Shown here: positions 15,285 through 23,483 of the stretch, one piece after another
Numbering within the stretch: position 1 is the first letter of the stretch
How the letters are laid out: every line of letters starts with the position of its first letter
From: Candidatus Hodarchaeaceae archaeon
GTDB lineage: Archaea > Hadarchaeota > Hadarchaeia > Hadarchaeales > Hadarchaeaceae
Length of the DNA stretch: 23,610 bases
Assembly: GCA_030018135.1 (NCBI GenBank)
Contig: JASEGJ010000018.1
Coordinates: 1-23,610, forward strand
Reading direction: 5' to 3'
The notes under the pieces: model-generated
Seen by the model: the letters and a program-made list of their open reading frames with translations, nothing else
What the model was told of the DNA's origin: nothing
The model's database searches: none
Program-made: the position numbers and the translations under genes

Positions 15285-16658
15285 TTGGCGGATGTCATCA
15301 TAATCGGCGCCGGGCCCGCAGGTCTATTTGCAGCACATGAGATTTCCTCAAAGTCCAAGCTTTCCGTACTCATCATCGACATGGGGCGCGAGATGGACAA
15401 GCGCGCCTGCCCGGCAATGGAGACTGGCACGTGCATTCGCTGCGAGCCCTGCCATATAATGTGCGGCGTCGGCGGCGCTGGCGGTATGTCAAGCGGTACG
15501 CTGAACCTGCGCCACGATATAGGCGGAGACCTCAGCGAGATGGCGAAGGGCACCGCAAAGGCACAAAAGCTCGTGGAGGAGGTCGACGCCATCTTCTTGG
15601 AGCACGGCGCACCAAGGGAGGTTTACGGCGTTGAATCGGAGGAGATCGAGCGGCTGACCAGGCGGGCCGCCGCGGCGGGGGTGAGGTTCATACCGATACC
15701 CCAGCGCCACATCGGCTCCGAATACCTACCCGATGTCGTTAACTCGCTGAAGAAAAAGCTGGAGAAGCAGGGCGTTAAATTCATGTTGAACACGCGGGTC
15801 GAACAAGTTCGCAAGGGCGAGGTGTTGATCAAGGGCAAGAGAGTGCGAGCGAAGTACATCCTCGCCGCCCCAGGGCGGGTCGGCGCGGTTTGGTTCGCTG
15901 AGCAGGCGCGGGCCTTGGGCATAAAGCTGACGCACGGCGCCATAGATGTTGGGGTTCGCGTCGAGGTGCCCGCGGTCGTGATGGAGCCGGTGATCAGGGT
16001 CAGCCGGGACCCGAAGTTCCACATCATAACCAAGACGTTTGACGACTTCATAAGGACATTCTGCGTCAACTTCCAAGGATACGTGATGGAGGAGCGCTAC
16101 GACGACTACGTGGGCGTCAACGGGCATTCCCTGCGCGCCCGCAAGTCGACGAACGCCAACTTCGCCTTTCTGACGCGCGTGGAGCTCACGCAACCCGTCA
16201 CAGACACCACCGCGTACGGGCGCTCGATCGCATACCTCGCTACGACGATCGGTGGGGGAAGGCCCCTGCTGCAGAGGCTCGGGGACCTCAGGCGCGGCAG
16301 GCGCTCAACTTGGCAGCGCATAGAGCGGGGCCATGTCAGGCCGACGCTCAGGAGCGTGACACCTGGCGATATCTCCATGGCTTTGCCGGGTAGGATCGTG
16401 ACAAACATCCTCGAGGGCCTGGAGCGGCTGGACGCGGTCGTCCCGGGGGTTGCGTCGGACTCGACGTTGCTTTACGCACCGGAGGTTAAGCTGTACGCGA
16501 TGAAAATAGCCACGGACGAGCACATGGAGACGAGCGTGCCCGGTCTGTTCGTGGCGGGCGACGGGGCCGGGCTGTCGCGGGGCATCATCACGGCGGCCGC
16601 GACCGGCGTGCTCGCCGCGAGGGGCATACTGCACAAAGCCCATAGGCCTACTCGATGA
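15285..16658 (+). CDS. FAD-dependent dehydrogenase (COG2509-like)
   Basis: A cytosolic flavoprotein of about 457 aa. The N-terminal dinucleotide fold is ADVIIIGAGPAGLFAAHE (GxGxxG). A cysteine-rich segment, RACPAMETGTCIRCEPCHIM with a further C, lies at residues 40-60 and leads into CGVGGAGGMSSGTLNLR, a family hallmark. The C-terminal FAD motif is VPGLFVAGDGAGLSRGI. COG2509 members are predicted oxidoreductases with unknown physiological substrate. The five clustered cysteines might bind metal or act in redox chemistry, which is inference. TTG 15285 is three bases after GGTGAT; TTG 15282 is the other choice. The end overlaps the convergent cysteine synthase-like gene by 11 bases. Confidence 0.88.
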   Translation: MADVIIIGAGPAGLFAAHEISSKSKLSVLIIDMGREMDKRACPAMETGTCIRCEPCHIMCGVGGAGGMSSGTLNLRHDIGGDLSEMAKGTAKAQKLVEEVDAIFLEHGAPREVYGVESEEIERLTRRAAAAGVRFIPIPQRHIGSEYLPDVVNSLKKKLEKQGVKFMLNTRVEQVRKGEVLIKGKRVRAKYILAAPGRVGAVWFAEQARALGIKLTHGAIDVGVRVEVPAVVMEPVIRVSRDPKFHIITKTFDDFIRTFCVNFQGYVMEERYDDYVGVNGHSLRARKSTNANFAFLTRVELTQPVTDTTAYGRSIAYLATTIGGGRPLLQRLGDLRRGRRSTWQRIERGHVRPTLRSVTPGDISMALPGRIVTNILEGLERLDAVVPGVASDSTLLYAPEVKLYAMKIATDEHMETSVPGLFVAGDGAGLSRGIITAAATGVLAARGILHKAHRPTR

Positions 16659-17688
16659 CCTCGAGCTTTGAGAGGATTTTCCTCTGCTCGGCAGTCAGCT
16701 CCATTGGGTGCTCTCGCTCCGGGATCCTTATCTCCTTAACCTCGCCGAAGAGCGGGGTTGTGAAGTAGCGGAAGCCGTGGTCGTTCAACATGGTGACCAT
16801 GCGCTTGAGCTCCGGGTGGCGATCGTGGAGTTTGAGGCATGCGGCCACATTCGCCCCGCTCGAAATGCCGACGAAAAGTCCCTCCTCCATTGCCAAGCGC
16901 CTGGCCATCTGAATCGCATCCTCGGAGGAGACTAGGATCACTCCATCGAGGATCGAGATGTCGAAGATGGACGGGATGAACCCATCGCCTATCCCCTCTA
17001 TTCGATGGGAGCCCCAGCGTTGCTTCGATAGGATGGGGCACTCCGCCGGTTCCACGGCGTAGACCTTGATCCTTGGATTTCGCTCCTTCAAGTAGCGCCC
17101 GACGCCGGTTATCGTGCCGGCGGTCCCCTGCGCGGCGACAAAGGCGTCGAGGGCGCCGCCCGTCTGCTCCCAAATCTCGGGCGCGGTGGTCTCGTAGTGG
17201 GCTTGGACGTTCAGCGTATTGTTGAATTGATTTATCCAGAAGTAGCGTTCGGGGTCGAATGATATAATTTCCCTGACCTTTTTTACGACCAGATCCACAT
17301 CGGACTCAGCGCCCGGCATCGTCAATATCTTTGCGCCGTATGCCAGGATGGCCTTCTTCCTCTCCTCGCTCATACCCTCGGGCATGACTATGAGCACCGG
17401 GTAGCCCAGCAGGGCGCCAATCATGGCCGTCGAGATGCCGGTGTTGCCCGTGGTGCTTTCGATGATGGTCATGCCTGGCTTGAGCTTCTCGCTTTCGACC
17501 GCGTCTTTTACGATCTTTAGCAGGATCCTATCCTTCAGGCTTCCGGACGGGTTTAGGAACTCGGCCTTCCCCAACAACTCCATGTCGCGCCCATCCGTGA
17601 TCTTACCGAGGCGCACCAGGGGGGTGAGGCCTATGAGTTCGGTCACGTCATCAGCTATTTTCCTGTGACGTCCCCAATCAGCGCCCAT
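16648..17688 (-). CDS. Cysteine synthase-family PLP enzyme
   Basis: A PLP-dependent beta-replacement enzyme of 346 aa that likely makes cysteine from an activated serine and sulfide. It has IGLTPLVRLGKI, the PLP lysine in FLNPSGSLKDR (about residue 52), IIESTTGNTGIS (which binds the substrate carboxylate), VAAQGTAGTITGVGRYLK (phosphate loop) and VGISSGANVAACLKL near the end. These fit CysK/CysM and the CBS-like group; whether it uses O-acetylserine, O-phosphoserine or homocysteine cannot be read from this. ATG 17688 is preferred to TTG 17709, with GGGCGG upstream and a CTTTAAAAAT box near 17740. It is intact. Confidence 0.9.
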   Translation of the reverse strand: MGADWGRHRKIADDVTELIGLTPLVRLGKITDGRDMELLGKAEFLNPSGSLKDRILLKIVKDAVESEKLKPGMTIIESTTGNTGISTAMIGALLGYPVLIVMPEGMSEERKKAILAYGAKILTMPGAESDVDLVVKKVREIISFDPERYFWINQFNNTLNVQAHYETTAPEIWEQTGGALDAFVAAQGTAGTITGVGRYLKERNPRIKVYAVEPAECPILSKQRWGSHRIEGIGDGFIPSIFDISILDGVILVSSEDAIQMARRLAMEEGLFVGISSGANVAACLKLHDRHPELKRMVTMLNDHGFRYFTTPLFGEVKEIRIPEREHPMELTAEQRKILSKLEVIE

Positions 17689-17770
17689 GAAACCGCCCTT
17701 TTTTCCCAATTGAACCGTGACGCATCATATGCATTTTTAAAGTTCTAGCCAAAAATCCTTCGGGGCCGGG

Positions 17771-17983
17771 ATGAAAGTATCGCGGGCAGTCGCGCTTCTG
17801 CCATTGGGCTATCAGATGGGCGATTCAGGCATCGCCAAGGGCATCGTATATTTGCTCATCGCCACAGTTTTGGGCATCATAGTTCTGTTGATCAGGTCTA
17901 AACCTAGGCAGAAAAAACCCCGCGTTTTTCTAGCGGGTGCAGTCGAGGAAAATAGAGGCGAGCGGAAAGCCGTTAAGACGTGA
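17771..17983 (+). CDS. Small single-pass membrane protein, unknown function
   Basis: A 70-aa protein with one clear membrane helix (KGIVYLLIATVLGIIVLLI) followed by a basic stretch RSKPRQKKPR and a charged tail. ATG 17771 has GGGGCCGGG just before it. It is divergent from the cysteine synthase-like gene. The tail resembles short linkers of respiratory membrane subunits, but too weakly to name it. The stop lies eight bases from the tRNA-like repeat that may mark an island edge, so it is the last gene of the core side. Confidence 0.5.
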   Translation: MKVSRAVALLPLGYQMGDSGIAKGIVYLLIATVLGIIVLLIRSKPRQKKPRVFLAGAVEENRGERKAVKT

Positions 17984-17991
17984 AGCTCACC

Positions 17992-18009
17992 GGTGGGGTC
18001 GCCTAGCTT
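17992..18009. repeat. Imperfect direct copy of the tRNA 3' end, candidate attachment site
   Basis: GGTGGGGTCGCC is identical to 23586-23597, and the following NAGNTT also agrees, so 16 of 18 positions match the tRNA 3' end at 23586-23603 in the same orientation. It is not itself a tRNA gene because the next bases cannot form a T stem. The geometry is that of an att copy left by integration into a tRNA 3' end. Confidence 0.45.
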
Positions 18010-18153
18010 CAGATTTTCGCTTGAATTAATGCGCCAAGATTGGGCAAGAATTGGGAATCTCCGATGCAAATTTAGCATGAAAATCGCTCATGCCCACATA
18101 TGGAATTTGGGCAAAGTTTGGGTGTTTCTGGGAGAAAACATGGGGTGTATTTG

Positions 18154-19059
18154 CTAAACACTATCACGTTGTTTTTTCGTCTGCAGAATATCCTGCATCC
18201 CTCTCCAAGTAGTTTTTTCTAATGTTAATTTTCCCGCCAAGATGTTTTTGAGCAGGTATATCAAACGGCACGCCATGGAGAGGGTCTTGGCCTCGGCAAT
18301 CAGTCGGCCTGGCACCACGCGGACATCACCCAAGATCTGCCTCCCACCCAGCGAGGCCAAAGGACTCCAATGATCTGGAGGGTATTCGCGTGTCCAGCTG
18401 AAGTACTCCCCACCTTTTTCCCGACCACAGTACTCGAATTCCGGGTCACGCTTCCGTAACTCCGCAACTACATCCCGCTCATCCTCTATATGGAAACTCA
18501 TTTCGGTGAGGATCATTATCTCTTTCCCCTCCGGTAAATCTTCCGGCAAGGGGTTTTCTCGAATAACCTTGACCAAGTCTTGGGGGGTCAATCCGCCCGG
18601 GCCGATCAAGCGATCTATCCACCGTCGTCTGTTCCCTGGCGGCCGCGGAACCAAGCTGAGGTATTGCTCTGCTTCCGCGTCCCACGATGCCCCATGTTCT
18701 TCACTCAATGCATACGCTCCCCACACATACTCGGACAGGAGTTCAATTGTGCCGTCTTCAAATGGAGGGAACACATCACGCATTCTGTTGACAAATTCAT
18801 CGTGCTCTTTCGCAGTTGAATCTTTACCGAACATCATCACGATGCCGCCCTCTAGCAGGCTGATGATGAAAAAGGAGTGAACTAGGCGGCCATCGGGTTG
18901 TTCACGGGCAATCCCTGCCGTTCCAAATCCGGTGGCGCACCACGCATCCCGATCAGGGACGTACACATGAGTCACGGGGCATGAAAGCACGTCAGCTCGT
19001 AAGGACTTCGCGCCATCTGATCCGAAACCGGTTGGTATGGATAGGGCCCGCTTCTTCAT
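18154..19059 (-). CDS. Unknown protein (301 aa), last gene of an overlapping set
   Basis: A soluble 301-aa protein that I cannot assign. The N-terminal part has RALSIPTGFGSDGAKSLRA, VTHVYVPDRDAWCATGFGTA and SFFIISLLEGGIVMMFG. The middle part, with RRRWIDRLIGPGG, is helical. The C-terminal part, with QILGDVRVVPGRLIAEAKTL, weakly resembles short domains with the pattern LG-x-V-x(n)-RL-x-x-E-A seen at the ends of SEC-C-linked proteins; this is low confidence. ATG 19059 has a strong AAGGAGGT about eight bases upstream, placed inside the preceding 94-aa gene, and overlaps its stop by four bases. The pair is therefore translationally coupled. Its 3' end is near the left repeat of the island. Confidence 0.75.
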   Translation of the reverse strand: MKKRALSIPTGFGSDGAKSLRADVLSCPVTHVYVPDRDAWCATGFGTAGIAREQPDGRLVHSFFIISLLEGGIVMMFGKDSTAKEHDEFVNRMRDVFPPFEDGTIELLSEYVWGAYALSEEHGASWDAEAEQYLSLVPRPPGNRRRWIDRLIGPGGLTPQDLVKVIRENPLPEDLPEGKEIMILTEMSFHIEDERDVVAELRKRDPEFEYCGREKGGEYFSWTREYPPDHWSPLASLGGRQILGDVRVVPGRLIAEAKTLSMACRLIYLLKNILAGKLTLEKTTWRGMQDILQTKKQRDSV

Positions 19060-19340
19060 AAATCTCTACCTCCTTTATTTCTAAATCCTAACTCTCTCCG
19101 TTTCCTTTTAAGAAGCCGCTCCACCTCGGCATTACTCACACGGTTGATCTCCTCGAGGTAACTTCGCGGAAAATCTTCGGTCAGCTCCTCAAGCTTGAAT
19201 CGCTCGGCTTCTCGTTCCCAATGTTTTATTAAATCGCTCGACACCCGCCCAGAAAACTCCTTCACGTAGCGCTCGTGTACTTTCTTCTGTGTCAATAATG
19301 CCGCTGGTTTCTTTATTTTACGTTGTTTTCCCAAGCTCAC
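19056..19340 (-). CDS. Small charged protein (94 aa), unknown function
   Basis: The product is highly charged and helical (EREAERFKLEELTEDF, NAEVERLLKRKRRELGFR), with a basic N-terminus KQRKIKKPA. No cysteines or membrane segments are present. GTG 19340 lies inside the end of the nucleotidyltransferase-like gene (23-base overlap), and its stop overlaps the start of the 301-aa gene by four bases. Such tight packing suggests the three are made together. Size and charge would suit a small partner or antitoxin-like component, but this is inference only. Confidence 0.65.
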   Translation of the reverse strand: MSLGKQRKIKKPAALLTQKKVHERYVKEFSGRVSSDLIKHWEREAERFKLEELTEDFPRSYLEEINRVSNAEVERLLKRKRRELGFRNKGGRDL

Positions 19341-20250
19341 GCAACTCCGCAGATGTTTTCTCCCACTCTACTATTGCTTTCCTCCCCAATCTCTTGACCA
19401 CCCCGTCGCTCACGCTTACCCGTTTCCCCACCCTCACCTTCCTGCATACTTCCCGAAGCTCTTTAAACCCTGCAAAGCGCTCCGCAAATTCCTTCTCCAA
19501 CATCTTGCCCGAGAAGTTGCCTTGCACAGCGAGTGCACTCACTATTGTCCGCCTTGCCCCTCTCGTGATCCAGTAACAGGCAATGTCTTGCATGTCCTTT
19601 CGGGCGGCAACAATACCGCGTAGGATGCTTTCCTTGGCCGCGAGGAGTTCAACAGCGATGTGTTTGGGTGTGACCCGTGTAGCCCGGAGGATCCCCATGA
19701 GGCCAAAATCCAAGATAGTGGCACCGTCCCGCTCCACCAGCTTGAGAAAAATCGGATCCTTTTGTAAAAATCGCTCAAAATCCTGTATGCTCAAAACCTC
19801 AGCATCAAACGTGGGGGTGCGCTGCTCAATAGCGGGTATCCTTGAAAGCATTTGTCCCTTGGCCTCTTCGGACCGAACGATGACAAGGAAGTCCCAATCA
19901 CTGAGTTCATCTGCTCCGCCCCATAATCGGGAGCCGTAGAAGACCAGGCTTTCGAGATTATTCATGGAGTCTCTTAGGAGTTCCGCTAGCTCATTGCTGA
20001 TTTCGGGGACCTTGGTCAAGAACCGGTGAATGCGTACCCACCTTTCGGGTGGCACAAGTAGGTGCTCCCCTCTGCCGACTTTATCGACAAGCAGCGCTCT
20101 TCGCATCTCATGTAGGGCCACGCTAGCGTAGTTCTTACCAACTGCCCAACACCTAGAAGCGGTCAATCTATCAACGACTCGCGGATAGCTACCGTCCAGA
20201 TCAAAATACCGTTTGACAACCCACTCCGCTGGCCACACATCAACACCCAA
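19318..20250 (-). CDS. Nucleotidyltransferase-fold (MNT-like) protein with N-terminal helix-turn-helix-like region
   Basis: A 310-aa protein. The pol-beta-type nucleotidyltransferase motif is LVFYGSRLWGGADELSDWD, continuing FLVIV, with GS at 106-107 and D-x-D at 118-120. A later acidic position, TFDAEVLS (149-151), could be the third carboxylate, so the active site looks complete. Residues 1-90 (YPRVVDRLTASRCWAVGKNY, LLVPPERWVRIHRFL) look like a winged-helix domain. The C-terminal part is helical, without an RxxxxxH HEPN motif that I can see. MNT proteins often neutralise HEPN toxins by AMP transfer or act in defence. TTG 20250 is given; GTG 20238 is possible. A T8 tract lies just upstream and may be both a terminator for the methylase gene and part of a promoter. 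Confidence 0.7.
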   Translation of the reverse strand: MGVDVWPAEWVVKRYFDLDGSYPRVVDRLTASRCWAVGKNYASVALHEMRRALLVDKVGRGEHLLVPPERWVRIHRFLTKVPEISNELAELLRDSMNNLESLVFYGSRLWGGADELSDWDFLVIVRSEEAKGQMLSRIPAIEQRTPTFDAEVLSIQDFERFLQKDPIFLKLVERDGATILDFGLMGILRATRVTPKHIAVELLAAKESILRGIVAARKDMQDIACYWITRGARRTIVSALAVQGNFSGKMLEKEFAERFAGFKELREVCRKVRVGKRVSVSDGVVKRLGRKAIVEWEKTSAELRELGKTT

Positions 20251-20262
20251 TTTAAAAAAAAC

Positions 20263-20892
20263 TTAGTTATTTATTAAGTTAACTATTTGCTGCCTCCCTA
20301 AATTTTCCCTTGCCCAATTTATCATAGCTTTCGCTTCTTCTAGTGTCTTCTCAAATAGTTCAGCGTCAGCGTACTTCGCGGGGAACTCCACCGTTGATCT
20401 AAGTAATAGAAAAGCGAGAGGGTTGTACTCCACGGCAATTGTTTTGAAACCGAGTCTAAGCGACTCAAGCGGTATAGCGCCTCCTCCTGCCATAGGATCA
20501 ATGACGGTGATTTGCTCGGGTCTCCTCCCCAATCTGGCTAGAACACTTGAGAGTAGTGATCTGTCAGGATCGGTATAAAAAAGAAGCGGCGGAAATTTCG
20601 TGCTAAGCCTCACTTTTGGTATACCTAAAATTTCTTCGAAAACTTTTTTATCAATCTGTGAAGGAAGTAACGAAGCGAGATTAAGTGATCTAGCTATACC
20701 ACAAGGTCTACGAGCAAACCACGTATGTATACTACGTAGCTTGGGATCATAATTACTTCCTTTTCGGCTCAGTCCTAACTTGTCCCGCAGTTCCCCATAT
20801 TTTGGTTTGAATGATTGTTCGAACGAGGCATCAACGCTTAGCGCACGTAACGGTAACCAGCTTTCAATTAACTTTTCTCTCACTTTCATCAT
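20263..20892 (-). pseudogene. DUF1156-type N6-adenine DNA methylase, truncated after motif I
   Basis: The N-terminus matches the DUF1156 pattern: REKLIESWLPLRALS, then an insert, then IHTWFARRPCGIARS. The SAM-binding motif is VIDPMAGGGAIPLESLRLG, followed by TIAVEYNPLAFLLLRSTVEFP. The protein stops at 209 aa (LINN), whereas family members are usually several hundred residues longer and carry an N/DPPY catalytic motif and zinc-binding cysteines that are absent here. The remainder is not found in any frame downstream, because a different gene starts 12 bases later, so a deletion or insertion has replaced it. ATG 20892 overlaps the stop of the 172-aa gene by four bases. No methylation activity is expected. 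Confidence 0.75.
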
Positions 20893-21407
20893 CTCTTAAG
20901 CTTCTTCTCGGCTATAGAAAAGAAGCTCTTCATAGAAGCGGAGACGGCATCCGCGACTTCTGGTAAAATCGTCCCACTAACTTCACGACTCTTCCTATCT
21001 TGCCTGAGGGTCGTGGAAAGGTCAACCCCCATGAGCATAAAGTTTGCAAAGTGTTCTCCTAGCATAGATTGCGGACCACTGAGTACCTTGCTGAAAACAT
21101 TGCTCCACTTACTCGGGTTTCTACTTCGCCTCAAAAGCAAGATATATGAACCAACAGTAGGAGCAAGGTCTGCCCTCACGAAATACTTCTTTCTTTTGGG
21201 GGTACTCTCGAGAAGCTTGATGCCCCCACAAGTCGATAACGAGGCCAACAATTTCTCATGCGCTTCCCTCGCGGGTTTCCCTGTTAACTTAACAAGTGTG
21301 ATGGGTAGCTTGGCACCTTTCGTCGAGCACAACATCAACTTTAGTTCGCGCCCACGGGGTCCTTCGTAAACTAGAGAATAATCCGATTCCGTCAGGTTGC
21401 CCACCAC
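20889..21407 (-). CDS. Unknown protein (172 aa) of the PglZ-methylase operon
   Basis: A soluble protein that I do not recognise. The N-terminal half is strand-rich (YSLVYEGPRGRELKLMLCST, KLPITLVKLTGKPAREA) and the middle has RKKYFVRADLAPTVGSYILL. The C-terminal half is helical and ends AEKKLKR. It starts at GTG 21407, 16 bases before the PglZ-like stop, and its own stop overlaps the methylase start by four bases. It is therefore a coupled member of this operon. Its fixed position between PglZ-like and methylase genes suggests an accessory subunit, which is inference. Confidence 0.7.
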   Translation of the reverse strand: MVGNLTESDYSLVYEGPRGRELKLMLCSTKGAKLPITLVKLTGKPAREAHEKLLASLSTCGGIKLLESTPKRKKYFVRADLAPTVGSYILLLRRSRNPSKWSNVFSKVLSGPQSMLGEHFANFMLMGVDLSTTLRQDRKSREVSGTILPEVADAVSASMKSFFSIAEKKLKR

Positions 21408-22232
21408 CTTTTGGTGACGAGGGCGAAGAAGGAGATCTTGCTCAAATCTGCTAGCCCCCTTCTACCATGCCCCACAAATAGGATATTGTCCTCCTCGTAT
21501 ACGTCATAGCCGTGATCAGTCGTTATAAGAATGGTCCAAGAAGGAAGTTTAGATTGCTCAAAGATTTGGTAGATTTTCTCCAAGCGGGCGTGAAAGGGTT
21601 GTTCTCTTCTTCGACAAATGAGACAACGTCGCCAATTTGATGATGAAGGGCCCTATCGGGAAGCGGGCATGTACTGAACCCACTTGCGCCAACCGATTTA
21701 GCAAGCTCAGCAGCATAATCACGGAGCCTGTTTTTCTCAACTTGGTTTTGAACGAATGACGTTACACCGATGGGATTAACGAAGACCTGATCGCTCAGAC
21801 CTGCTGCGAGCCCGGTTCTTTTTGCCGTAACCAGAAGTGATGCAAATTCTATAGGTGAAAATGCATCAATGACTAATACATGGTTCGTCCTATTTTTATA
21901 ACGCCTCTCAGCTTCCTCGTAAACACGACGCAGGCTCGCTTCTTGGTCTATGGTCGCCTCTTGGACGCAGCTAGATATGGTATGAACCACGTCGGTTGCG
22001 AGCACGCTGAGTCTTTCCGCGGCCGCGCGAGCACTTTGAATTCCAATCTTGGCTTTAATAGACTGGAGAACCATTTGGTAATCCTTGTATTTCCCCTTTA
22101 GGTTTAAAATAGCTTCCAAGAACGCTGCAAATGTAACGTTATGTATCAATCTTGCTTTATTTACCATTCGAGGGAGTAAGTTATCGAGTTTTCTGAGAAC
22201 TTTTTGATAGCTTCAGGCGGATACAATCTCAT
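21392..22232 (-). pseudogene. PglZ-like alkaline-phosphatase-fold protein, split by two frameshifts
   Basis: Three pieces make one protein of about 275 aa. ATG 22232 directly follows the stop of the 410-aa gene and gives 23 residues (ending ITYSLEW) to a stop at 22161. The next frame from 22167 gives 214 residues, including HVLVIDAFSPIEFASLL (the position of the family's catalytic/metal aspartate) and FVNPIGVTSF. The third frame from 21583 gives the C-terminal metal site ILITTDHGYDVYEE and VGHGRRG. The second break lies around 21587-21597, where one lost base restores FHARLEKIYQIF. Small PglZ-domain proteins occur in BREX- and Pgl-type defence loci. The 23-residue N-terminal piece is less certain than the C-terminal join. 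Confidence 0.68.
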
Positions 22233-22234
22233 CA

Positions 22235-23446
22235 CTACTTCATCTTTTTGGCTAATTCCTCAAGTACTGCTTTAATCCTATCCGCGGGCAATCCCTTTTT
22301 CAATAAAATCTGAACATCCGCCGGAGCACCGTATCTACTTAAAATCGAGGCAAGCGCACCAGATATGGAGACTAGATCTTCAAATCTGCTTTTTATCTCC
22401 ATCGACATTTCAATGTTTTCTGTTTTCGAGCTGACTTTGATTTTATCTGGTTCACCAAGTCTGCCACCTTTAACTACTTGCGCCAAGCTACGTATGTCAG
22501 GTACGCTTAATCCTGTTAAAACAATTTGGTTCTGCAGTGGGCCGGCAGGTGGTCCTTCTTCGACCGGCGGCCCAACCAGAGGAGCCAGAGGTGCCATCAC
22601 TGCTTTAAATTTCATCGCTCCAGCTTCGATTGCGATCTCAATAAGGCTACCATCAGGGAGCTCTGTTTGAATCCCGTTTAGTCGTTCAACCGCCATTTTG
22701 GCTAGCTCGCCATTTAAGGGAACGATGCCGTAGACGCCCTGTAACAAGCTTTCCACGACATCGTTGACAGATAGTTCAGAGATCAAGCCTTTCTCCAAGC
22801 GCTCTCTGATGTGCTTCTCGACAACTTCTTCCAGTTTGTTTACGTCCTCGACATATCTCGTTACGACAATTCCCTTGAAAAAGCTTCCGAGAATATCAGC
22901 GTACTTATTCAAATCCACGGAAGTCACCTCAGATAAAGATTCGGTAGTTTTCCCAACGAGCTTTGAGATATCTTCGTGCACGAACGCCCTTTTGACTAAA
23001 TCATAAGCAACGATTCGCCGGTACAACGTCAGCAGGTTAGACACGGCCTCACGAGCCAATCGCATCATTCTCGCTTGAGTAGCGCTATTTGCCACGCCAA
23101 CTTCGATTTCAACCCGTTGTTGAATGATTCTCTGCAACTCTCTTCGACTAAGTTCGAACCGTCGAACAGCTGCGCTAGCAACAGCTTTTTCCATGAGCTC
23201 GCCAAGCACACTGGTTTTATCTTGGAGATACTCGAGAAATCCCCTTGATGCCTCATATTCAGCAACAGCATCAAGTAGCGAGTTCAATGTCGCCTCTTTG
23301 ATGTTCGGTACAAGGGAGAGGAGATACAAGGGCCTAGCAATTTTTTCAATTGAATCGTTCATTTTACTAGCAAGCTCGGCGATGAGGCCCGTAAAGCCTT
23401 TCTCATCCAGCCTGTGAGCAAGATAAGCATCCCAAGGATCCCCCAT
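22235..23446 (-). CDS. Helical protein, first gene of the PglZ-methylase operon (403-410 aa), unknown
   Basis: A soluble, mostly helical protein. Residues 1-240 or so are rich in L, E and A with coiled-coil-like stretches (FELSRRELQRIIQQRVEIEV, EEVVEKHIRERLEKG). A segment NDVVESLLQGVYGIVPLNG follows. A proline-rich linker (APLAPLVGPPVEEGPPAGP) separates a C-terminal domain ending DVQILLKKGLPADRIKAVL. There is no Walker A motif. It occupies the operon place that a DUF499- or BrxC-type ATPase takes in related loci and may be the C-terminal part of such a protein, but this is a guess. ATG 23446 is given; TTG 23467 lies closer to the expected transcription start. It is intact in this frame. Confidence 0.7.
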   Translation of the reverse strand: MGDPWDAYLAHRLDEKGFTGLIAELASKMNDSIEKIARPLYLLSLVPNIKEATLNSLLDAVAEYEASRGFLEYLQDKTSVLGELMEKAVASAAVRRFELSRRELQRIIQQRVEIEVGVANSATQARMMRLAREAVSNLLTLYRRIVAYDLVKRAFVHEDISKLVGKTTESLSEVTSVDLNKYADILGSFFKGIVVTRYVEDVNKLEEVVEKHIRERLEKGLISELSVNDVVESLLQGVYGIVPLNGELAKMAVERLNGIQTELPDGSLIEIAIEAGAMKFKAVMAPLAPLVGPPVEEGPPAGPLQNQIVLTGLSVPDIRSLAQVVKGGRLGEPDKIKVSSKTENIEMSMEIKSRFEDLVSISGALASILSRYGAPADVQILLKKGLPADRIKAVLEELAKKMK

Positions 23447-23483
23447 AGAATGTTTCGATCTTTCCAAACAACATTAGTGCAAA

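Noticed and set aside
15623-16069. Long minus-strand open frames inside the FAD dehydrogenase gene (also 15726-16193)
   Set aside because: The plus strand encodes a strongly conserved flavoprotein here; the antisense frames arise from its G+C-rich third positions.
17992-18030. Possible second tRNA gene at the GGTGGGGTCGCC word
   Set aside because: The following bases do not form a T stem and loop, and no acceptor partner is visible downstream, so it is at most a remnant or attachment copy.
18105-18116. ATTTGGGCAAAG shared in inverted form with 23538-23549
   Set aside because: Twelve bases in A+T-rich flanks without extended similarity; it could be chance, and its inverted orientation does not fit the att model.
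22950-22980. Possible ATP-binding loop (LVGKTTES) in the 410-aa protein
   Set aside because: The glycine spacing of a Walker A motif (GxxxxGK) is absent, so there is no support for an ATPase.
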